Origin: Pseudomonas fluorescens
GTDB taxonomy: Bacteria > Pseudomonadota > Gammaproteobacteria > Pseudomonadales > Pseudomonadaceae
Reading direction: 5' to 3'
Length of the DNA: 64,000 nucleotides
Assembly (NCBI RefSeq): GCF_003732425.1
Contig: NZ_MOBX01000013.1
Span: forward strand, 744,001 to 808,000
In this document: positions 53,601 to 64,000 of the stretch, in pieces
Layout of the letters: the number at the start of each line of letters is the position of its first letter
Position numbering within the stretch: position 1 is the stretch's first letter
Made by a program: the position numbers and the translations under genes
Notes under the pieces: model-generated
The model's database searches: none
What the model saw: only the letters and a program-made list of their open reading frames with translations
Told to the model about the DNA's origin: nothing

Positions 53601-56600
53601 ATCGCCACCGATCAGCAAAGTGCGCAAGGTCGGATGATCGAGGTTCTGGCTGAACGCATATTCGGCGACCGGTGTTGGCAAAAAGCTCACGTCCAGCGGC
53701 TGGGCACGCCACCAGTCGAGCAAGCCGTCGATGTCTTCAGCACCGTCATGGGTCGGTGCAAGGTGCAGGGTCGCGCCCGCGCACAGGGCCGGCCAGACTT
53801 CCCACGCCATCGCATCGAAGCCAAACCCGGCAAGGCTTGAGGTGTGGTTGCCGACGCGCAAGTCGAACGCTTCACAGTGCCAGTCGACCAGGTTCGACAG
53901 CGTCTGATGCTCGACCATGACCCCTTTGGGCAGGCCGGTCGAACCCGAGGTGTAGATCACGTACGCCAGATGCGCAGCGGTCAGGCCCGGCACCGCAGGG
54001 TTGTACTGCGCCTGCGCCGGCCACGCGCACAGGTCGACATCGATCACTGGCACGCTCAGCAGCGGCAGTCTCTGGTGCAGGTCGCTTTGCGTGAGCACCA
54101 CGACCGGCGCGCTGTCGCTCAGCAAATAACTGATCCGCTCGGCGGGATGTGCCGGATCGATCGGTACATAGCCGGCGCTGGCCTTGAGGATGGCGACCAG
54201 CCCGACCAATGTATCCAGCCCCCGGCGGGCGACGATGGCCACACGGTCATCGGCTTTCACCCCCATGGCGATCAAGTGATGAGCCAAGGCATTGGCTTGT
54301 CGATTGAGCTGCAAGTAAGTCAGTGGCTGTCCGGCAAACACCGCCGCCACGGCCTGCGGACGCTCGGCGACCTGCGATTCGAAACGCTGCGCAATCGTCA
54401 GCCCACGCGGGTAGTCAGCCTCGGTTGCGTTGAAATTCACCAGTAGCTGTTGACGCTCTGGCGCCGGCAGGATCGACAACCGGTCAAACCCCACGTGCGG
54501 CGTGTGCTCCAGCGCATCCAGCAACGTCATCAGCGCCCCCTGCATGTAGCCGCAAATGCGTAGCGCATCGATGCCGGCCCCGGCCAACACCTTCAGGCTG
54601 AAGTCTTCACCGAGATCGTCAACGCTGAGGGTCAGGCGATAGTTGGTGTGTTCCTCGGCAGCGAGCAATTGCATGCCCTGCCACGCCGCTTGCAACTCGG
54701 CGGATATCGGCCCGACGGGGGCACTGTGACGATAGTTGAGCAGCGTGCTGAACAGCGGCGTGCCCGCCGGCATGGCGCTGCATTGCTGCACCTGCGCCAG
54801 TTGCGCATGTTCATGGGCCAGCAACTGACTCAGGCGTTCGTGGGTCGCCAGTGCGGCGCCTTTGACGCTATGGGCATTCAGTTCGATGCACAGCGGCAAG
54901 GTGTTGATGAACACACCGAGTGCGCGCTCCGCGCCTTCACCGCCCTGCAATCGGCCGAGCAACACCGTGCCGAATACGACGGCGTCGCGTCCGGACAATT
55001 GCCCCAGCACCTGCGCCCAGGCGAGGTGCATCAGGCTGGCAGCGCTGACACCCAAACGCCGGGCCTGCTGACGTACGCTGTGGCTCAGCGCGCTTTCCAG
55101 GTCCAGTTGCGCCTCTTGTGCGGGGCCGTCGTTGGCCAGATTGTGCCCGTAGGGCAAGGTCGGCTCATCAACAGCGCCGAGCATCTCGCGGAAGAAACCG
55201 GCGTGCTCTTGCGCGGTCAGGCCGGAACGGGTGTGCGCCACGTAATTGCGGTACGGCACCGGTTCGCTCAAGTGCCCGGTGTTGCCGAGCAGAAACGCCT
55301 GCATCTCGTGCTGCAACACCTCCAGCGCGACGTGATCCATCACCAGGTGATGAAACAAAAGCAACGCCACGACGCGTTGATGGGTCTCATCGCGGCCGTG
55401 CACCACGCGCATCAGCGGTGCCTCGGTGACGGTCATGCGGTAGTTATCGATGGTGAAGCGGCTCCGCAGCTGGCTCAGCGCATCGCCCGCTTCGGCGTCC
55501 AGCTGCAATGCCTCGCAGCTCAGCGCAGCCTCACGCCAGACCACTTGCACCGGCTCTTCGAGACCTTCCCAGAACAGCGACGTGCGCAGAATGTCATGGC
55601 GTTCGATCACCCGTTGCAGTGCCTCGGTGAATACCTGTAAACGCTGCTCGTCGGCAAAGGCAAACTGCGCCTGCAGCACGTACGGATCGCCCTGCGCGGC
55701 CGACAGATGATGGAACAGGATGCCGGTCTGCAAAGGTGCCAGCGGGTAGATGTCCTGAACGTTGCGCGCACCGCCGGGGACACTCGCGACGATTCGGTTG
55801 ATCGTCGATTGGTCCAGCGCCACCAGCGGCAGCAGTTCCGGGGTAATGTGCGTGCAATCGGCCGGAATGAAATTCGCCGGCACCGCCACATCGGGTTCGC
55901 CGCCCACTGCCGCAGCGAGCGCGGCCAATGTCGGCTGGCCAAAGAGCACACGAATATCCGCCGACAGGCCAGCCCGACGCATACGCGCGACAAGGTTGAC
56001 CGCCATTAACGAGTGGCCACCCAGTTCAAAGAAATGATCAAAGCGCCCTACCCGCTCGACCTTCAGCAACTCGGCCCAAATCTCGGCAATGACGGTTTCG
56101 ACTTCACCGATCGGGGCTTCGTATTCACGGATCAGCCGCGCAGTCTGGTCGGGAGCCGGCAAGGCCCGTCGATCCAGTTTGCCGTTGGGGCTCAGCGGCA
56201 AGGCCGGCAAATGCACAAACACCGCAGGCACCATGTAGTCCGGCAGATGCTTGAGCAATTGGCTGCGTAGCTGATCTGTTTCCACTGGCTCGCCGCTGTA
56301 GTACGCGACCAGACGCTGATCGCCCGGCACGTCCTCACGGGCCAGCACGGTCGCTTCGCGCACGCCGTCGACCTGCGCCAGATGTGCCTGAATCTCGCCC
56401 AGTTCGATGCGCAAACCACGGATTTTGACCTGATCGTCGTTGCGCCCCAGGTACTCGATGTTGCCATCGGCCAGATACCGCGCGACGTCACCGGTACGGT
56501 ACAAACGCGCGCCTGGCTGATCACTGAACGGATCGTCGAGGAAGCGTTCGGCCGTCAGCTCAGGCCGATTCAGATAACCCCGTGCGACCTGCACGCCGCC

Positions 56601-59600
56601 GAGATACATCTCGCCGACCACACCCAATGGCGTCGGTTGCTGGTGAGCATCAAGGATATACACGCGGGTATTGCACAGCGGTTTGCCAATCGGCGGCGCG
56701 CCTTGCGGTACCGGCGAATTCGCTTCCAGCGTCCATACGGTGCTGTCGACGGTGGCTTCGGTCGGACCATAAACGTTGTGCAGGCGCACCTGCGGCAGAC
56801 GTTCACGCACGCTGCGCACCAGCGCGGCCGTCAGCTCACCGCCGCCACAGAACACATCAGTCAGGCTCTTGCATTCGCTAACCTCTTCCACTTCAAGGAA
56901 TTGCTGCAACAGCGCCGGTACGAACTGGACGACATTGACCTGTTGCTCACGAATCAGCTGCACCAGCGTGAGCGGATCGCGGTGGTCGTCCGGCCCGGCG
57001 AGGACCAAACGCATGCCGCAGCTCAACGGCCAGAACAGCTCCCACACCGAGGCGTCGAAACTCAACGGGGTTTTCTGCAACAGCGCGGCGCCGGTAGAAA
57101 GCGGACACAGGCTGGCGCTCCAGTGCAGCAGATTGCCCAGGTTGCGGTGTTCGACCATCACACCCTTCGGCGTGCCAGTGGAACCGGAGGTGTAAATCAC
57201 ATAGGCCAGATTCGCCGCGCTCAGGCCTGGCACCTGCGGATTACTCTGCGCCAGGTCTTGCCAGCTGCACCGGTCGAAATCGACCCACACGCCGGCCCAC
57301 TCGCCAATCAGCGCACGCGTTGGCGCATGCACCAGCACCGCCACTGGCGCGCTGTCCTCAAGCATGTAGGCCAGACGCTCAGCGGGATACCCTGGGTCCA
57401 GCGGCACATAAGCGCCGCCGGCCTTGAGAATCGCCAGCAGACCAACCAGCAGCTCCGGCCCGCGCTCGACGCAGATCGCCACCCGCGCATCGCGGCCCAC
57501 GCCGCACTGGCGCAGGTGATGGGCGAGTTGGTTGGCGCGACGGTTCAACTCGGCGTAACTCAAACGCAATTCACCGGCCACCACGGCATCCGCGTCTGGC
57601 GTGCGCAACACCTGCGTCTCGAAGCGACCATGAACGGTCTGCTCAAGATCGTGGGTGACAGCGGTTGCGTTCAGATCGACCAACAGATGCTGACGTTCAT
57701 CGTCGGCCAACAACGCCACCTGCTCCAGCACCGCTTGATCGTTGCTGACCATGGCCTGCAACAGGCGCTGGAAGTAGCCGACGTAACGTTGAATCGTCGA
57801 CTCATCGAACAAGGCAACCGCGTACTCCAGAACACCGCGAATCCCGCCCGGCGCGTCTGCCAGCGTCAGCGACAAATCGAATTTGGCAAAGTGGCTGGGT
57901 TCGGCAACGCTTTCCAGCGTCAGCTCGCCCAGACTCAGGCTGGTGCCGTGGCCGCTGTCCCAACTGAACATCGCTTGAAACAACGGGCTGTGCGCCATGC
58001 TTCGCGCAGGCCGGATGACTTCCACCACTTGTTCGAACGGCAGATCCTGATGTGCTTGCGCATCCAGCGTCCGCGCCTTGACCCGCGCCAGCAGCGCCTC
58101 GGTGCTCAACGCGCCCGAGGTATCGATACGCAGGGCCAGGGTATTGACGAACATGCCGATCAAACCTTCGATTTCGGCCCGAGTGCGGTTGGCCACCGGC
58201 GAACCGACGACCACTTCGGATTGCCCGGACAATCGACTCAACAGGCTCGCCCATGCGCCGAGCATGAGCATGTACATCGTCACGCCGTGACGCTGGGCCA
58301 AGGCCTTGAGTCCGGCGCTCAAGCGTTCATCAAGCACCACATCGACGGTGCTGCCGGCATATTCCTGCTGCGCCGGGCGCACGCGGTCGGTCGGCAGTGT
58401 CAACAGCGCAGGAGCGCCCGCCAACGTTTGTTGCCAGTACTCGCTTTGACGCTCCAGGACCTCGCCGCCGAGCCAGCGCCGCTGCCACACCGCGTAGTCG
58501 GTGTATTGCAGCGGCAGCGGCGGCAGTGGATCCGGTTGACCCTGGCTGAACGCCTGATAGAGCGCCATCAGTTCACGGGTCAGAACACCCATCGACCAGC
58601 CGTCGGAGATGATGTGGTGCATCGTTAGCAACAGCACATGATGATCGTCGGCCAGGCGCACCAACCGACCGCGAATCAGCGCATCGTCCTGCAAGTCGAA
58701 CGGCCCCGAGGCCTCGCCCTGAATCAGCGCCGCCAGGGTCTGGTCGGCTTGCGGGTGCTGGCGCAGGTCTTCAACCCGCAGCAGCAGGCCGCTGTCGACC
58801 GGGGCGATCAACACTTGCGCCTGGTCATTGAACTGGGTGAAACGGCTGCGCAGGGTTTCATGCCGCGCAACGATGCGCGCCAAGGCTTGCTGCAGGGCCG
58901 GTTCATTCAACTGGCCACGCAGGCGCAAACCGATGGGAATGTTGTACGCGGTGTTGGCGCCTTCCATTTGTGCAAGAAACCACAAGCGTTGCTGAGCGAA
59001 CGACAACGGCAAGGCGCCGTCACGGGCCACCGCGACAATCTCCGGTTGCGTGCTGCGCCCGGCCCGCGCCACCGTCTCGGCAACCGCTGCCAGTTCGGCG
59101 TTGGCAAACAGATCGCCCAGTGCCAGCTCGACACCAAGACGCTGGCGAACCTGGGACACCATGCGCATGGCCAATAGCGAGTGACCGCCGAGTTCGAAGA
59201 AATGGTCCTGACGCCCGACTCGCTCGACTTGCAGCACCTGCGCCCAGATCTGTGCCAAGGCGCTTTCCAGTTCGTTGTGCGGCGCCTCGTATTCACGGGT
59301 GAACAGCGCCGCACGCTCGGGTTTCGGCAGGGCCTTGCGGTCGACCTTGCCATTGGCGGTCAACGGCAGTGCGTCGAGTTTGACGAAGGCCACCGGCACC
59401 ATGTACTCCGGCAACTGGCTCAACAGGTGCGCACGCAACTCGGCCACGGCCAGTGGTTCGACCTGGCTCTGCTCGGTGAAATACGCCACCAGACGCGGCT
59501 GACCGGGTTCATCTTCGCGCGCCAGCAGCACGGCTTCCTGAATGCCGGGCAACTGATTGAGGCGGGTTTCGATTTCGCCGAGTTCGATGCGCACGCCACG

Positions 59601-62470
59601 GATTTTCACCTGATCGTCGTTACGCCCCAGGTATTCGATCGTGCCGTCGGCACGCCAGCGTGCGAGGTCGCCGGTGCGGTACATGCGCGCATTCGGCAAG
59701 GGGCTGAACGGGTCGTGGAGGAAGCGCTCGGCACTCAGGTCGGCGCGGTTCAAATAGCCGCGAGCGACCCCGGCACCGCCAACATACAACTCGCCCATGA
59801 CGCCAATCGGCACCGGACGCTGCTGTTCATCGAGCAGGTACACCGTGGCGTTGGCCACCGGTTTACCGATGTGCAAGGCGTCGCCCGCCTCGATGCGTCC
59901 AGAGGTGGCGACCACGGTGGCTTCGGTCGGACCGTAGTTGTTGATCACGTCGAATTGCTGGTTGCGGCTGAACTGGCGCAAGCGGTCGCCACCGATCAAC
60001 AGGGTGCGCAACGTCGGGTGTTCAAGGTTCTGGCTGAAGGCATATTCGGCCACGGGCGTCGGCAGGAAACTCACGTCCAGTGGCTGTGCGCGCCACCACT
60101 CGAGCAACGCATCGATGTCCTCGGCACCCTCATGAGTCGGTGCCAGATGCAGGGTCGCGCCGGCACACAATGCCGGCCAGACTTCCCAGGCCATGGCGTC
60201 AAAACCGAACCCGGCAAGACTGGACGTATGGCGACCAGCGCACAGATCAAACGCTGAGCAATGCCAGTCGACCAGATTCGACAAGGTGCGATGTTCGACC
60301 ATCACCCCTTTGGGCAGGCCGGTGGAACCGGAGGTGTAGATCACGTAGGCCAGGTGTTCAGCGGTCAGGCCCGGCACCTGCGGATCAAGGGTCTCGCTCA
60401 GCGGCCAGGTGCGCGGGTCAAGATCGACCACCGGCACCGCCAGCGCCGGCAAGCGCTCACGCAGATTGTTTTGGGTCAGCACGACGACGGGGGCGCTGTC
60501 GCTGAGCAAGTAGTGCAGACGCTCGGCCGGGTGCGCCGGGTCGACCGGCACATAACCGGCGCCGGCCTTGAGAATGGCGACCAGCCCGACCAGCGTATCG
60601 AGGCCACGGCGGGCGACGATGGCGACGCGATCATCAGGCTTGACCCCGAGCGCGAGCAAATGATGCGCCAGAGCGTTGGCGTGCCGGTTGAGTTCGGCAT
60701 AGCTCAGTTGCTCACCCAAGAACTGTGCTGCCACAGCTTCTGGCCGCTGCGCCACTTGAGCCTCGAAACGCTGGGCAATGGTCAACGTCGCGGGGAAATC
60801 GGCGTGACTGGCATTGAACGCCAACAGCAGCTGCTCGCGCTCGGCCGCCGGCAGAATTGGCAATTGGTTGAGCGCGGTATCGGGCGCCTGCTCCAGCGCC
60901 AACACCAAACTATCGAGGGCGCAATGCAAGTAATCGCAGATGCGCTGTGGATCGACCTCGGTGGTGGCCAGTAAGGTCAGGCTGAAGGCATCGCCGAAAT
61001 CATCGACGCTCAGGGTCAGCGGATAGTTGGTGCGCTCTTCGGAGCTGATCGTGCTGATGCCTTCCCAGGCCGCCAGGGTCTCGGCACTTGCGGTCGCCGC
61101 CGCGTGGCTGTGACGGTAATTGAGCAAGGCACTGAACAACGGCGTCGGCGCGACCACGCCGCTGCAACGCTGGGCCAGTGCCAGCGGCGCGTGCTCGTGG
61201 CGCATCAGCGTGGTCAGGCGTTTGTGCGTCGCCTCCACCGCCGTACGCACGCCCTGCGCATCGACATCGACCCGCAGCGGCAAGGTGTTGATGAAAATCC
61301 CCAGCGCCCGCTCGGTGGCTTCGGCGCCTTGCATGCGCCCCATCAGCACCGTGCCGAAGACCACGTTTGACTTGCCGGTGAGCACGGCCAATACCTGTGC
61401 CCAGCCCAGGTGAAACAGGCTCGCGGCACTCACGCCGAGTTGCCGCGCCTGCGCGCGCAAACGCTGGCCGAGCAACGGGTTGACCGGCAAGCTCAGTTCG
61501 GCGATACCGAGGCCGTCACCCTGTACGTCCTGCAAACCGTATGGCAGGGTCGGCTCGGCAATATCACCGAGCATCTCGCGGAAAAACGCCTCGTGCCCGG
61601 CTTCACTGATGCCCAGTCGCGCTTGCGCCACGTAATTGCGAAACGGCACCGGGCGCCCGAGCGATTGATCCTCGCCGGTGAGGCAGGCGAGCAGTTCGTG
61701 ACGCACCACGTCGAGCGCCGAGTGGTCCAGCGCCATGTGATGGAACAACAACGTCGCGACCACGCGCTGACCGTCCTCATCCCACGCGTACGCCAGCCGC
61801 AGCATCGGTGCGTGCCTGACATCCAGACGGAAATGCCGCGCATCGAAACGTTCGTGCAACTGCTGCAGCGCATCGCTCGCGCTGTCTGGCAGCACGACCT
61901 CTTCCATCGGCAACTGGGCCTGACGCCAGACCACTTGCAGCGGCACGTCCAGCCCTTCCCAATGCACCGCCGTGCGCAGGATGTCGTGGCGATCGATGAC
62001 CTTTTGCAAAGCTTGGGCGAAGTCCTGCAGACGCTCACGGCTGCTGAACGCAAAGTACGACTGCATGACGTAGGGATCGCCCTGCTCGTTGCTCGCGTGG
62101 TGATAGAGAATGCCTTCCTGCAACGGCGCCAGTGGGTAGATGTCCTGCACATTGGCGGCGCCGCCCGGTACCTCGGCGAGCAAGCGGTCGAGGGTGGCCT
62201 GATCCACTTCGGCCAGGGTCACCATCGCTGGGGTGATGTGCGTGGTGCCGGGGAGAATGCCGTTGGCCGGAACGTCGATCTGGCCGACGCGGGTGGCCGA
62301 GTATTGGCCGGCCTTGATCAGTTCGATCAGCGCCGGTTTGTGCTCGCGCAGCGCAGCCAGCAGCGCCGGATCGCTCAACGCCTGTTTGTTACCGTTGACG
62401 CGCAATTGCTCATCGGTCACCGCCAACTGAATGTCTTTTTCCTTCAGGGTTGCCAACAGTTCGAGCACAT

Positions 62471-62474
<4 letters not shown>
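44631..62474 (-). CDS. five-module lipopeptide NRPS with tandem thioesterases
   Basis: Encodes 5947 residues, five C-A-T modules, then TE-TE. Residues 1-55 are a TubC-type docking domain. A-domain centres lie near residues 760, 1807, 2888, 3932 and 4986; T domains (LGGHSL) near 1098, 2155, 3227, 4276 and 5331. Specificity codes I read: DAWFLGNVVK (Leu), DAWQFGVVDK (Gln), DAWFLGNVVK (Leu), DAMFLGCTYK (probably Ile/Val), DGWKFGVVDK (acidic, probably Glu). C domains 1 and 3 have the dual epimerase/condensation motif (HHMALDH, HHLVMDH); C2, C4 and C5 have the LCL motif (HHIISDGW or HHIVADGW). The serines of GWSFGG (about 5459) and GHSFGG (about 5751) mark the two TE domains that release and cyclise the product. 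It starts with GTG overlapping the preceding NRPS stop (GTGA), with GGAG 8 nt upstream. Confidence 0.93.

Positions 62475-64000
<1,526 letters not shown>

Noticed and set aside
56382..58628. A 748-codon plus-strand frame inside the NRPS gene
   Set aside because: Same reason: it mirrors conserved A and C domain codons on the coding strand.

Overview
The window is about 60 % GC and fits a fluorescent Pseudomonas of the P. fluorescens complex, probably the koreensis-type branch. The evidence is a REP inverted pair of the classic Pseudomonas type, the hydroxyproline gene order known from P. putida, a P. fluorescens-type galactose dehydrogenase, and a large cyclic-lipopeptide synthetase with a macAB export pair. 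Placement below the complex level is inference.

Left part (1-14.4 kb). A truncated 2-oxoglutarate/Fe(II) oxygenase gene is followed by about 1.1 kb without conventional genes. This stretch appears to hold an unreported type I toxin-antitoxin locus: a 32-residue peptide gene with a sequestered ribosome site, a strong terminator, and a divergent short RNA whose extreme 5' end is complementary to the toxin leader over 17 nt. The layout is that of E. coli tisB/istR. Next come a self-contained MarR-GNAT fusion with a perfect palindromic operator, a small lipoprotein, AraC and LysE genes, and a complete trans-4-hydroxy-L-proline catabolic cluster (PAS-AraC regulator, APC permease, epimerase, deaminase, semialdehyde dehydrogenase, FAD dehydrogenase). 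An unrecognised 761-residue gene then sits directly downstream of an atypical tRNA-Lys(CUU).

Middle part (14.4-39.2 kb). This region holds SDR/AraC genes, galactose dehydrogenase, a zinc alcohol dehydrogenase, trmK, a tautomerase-DsbA-SDR-LysR group and a Fic pair. Two YcaC-type hydrolase genes, differing by one residue and sharing promoter and terminator, lie about 15 kb apart in direct orientation. Between them are a TonB receptor with a Fur-like box, a NemR-like electrophile regulon with three matching operators, an Fe-S (6-4) photolyase-like gene, a hybrid histidine kinase, a diguanylate cyclase, an MFS carrier and a Cys-type alpha/beta hydrolase.

Right part (39.2-64 kb). A LuxR-type regulator, a broken DUF6124-type gene with a structured leader, and two copies of a repeat element precede macB, macA and a 17.8 kb NRPS gene, all on the minus strand. 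The NRPS has five C-A-T modules and tandem thioesterases. The end of the preceding NRPS is cut by the right edge. Adenylation codes plus condensation-domain types predict D-Ser, L-Leu, D-Gln, L-Leu, L-Ile/Val, L-Glu as the last six residues. This matches the C-terminal half of the 11-residue tensin/amphisin/gacamide-type lipopeptides.
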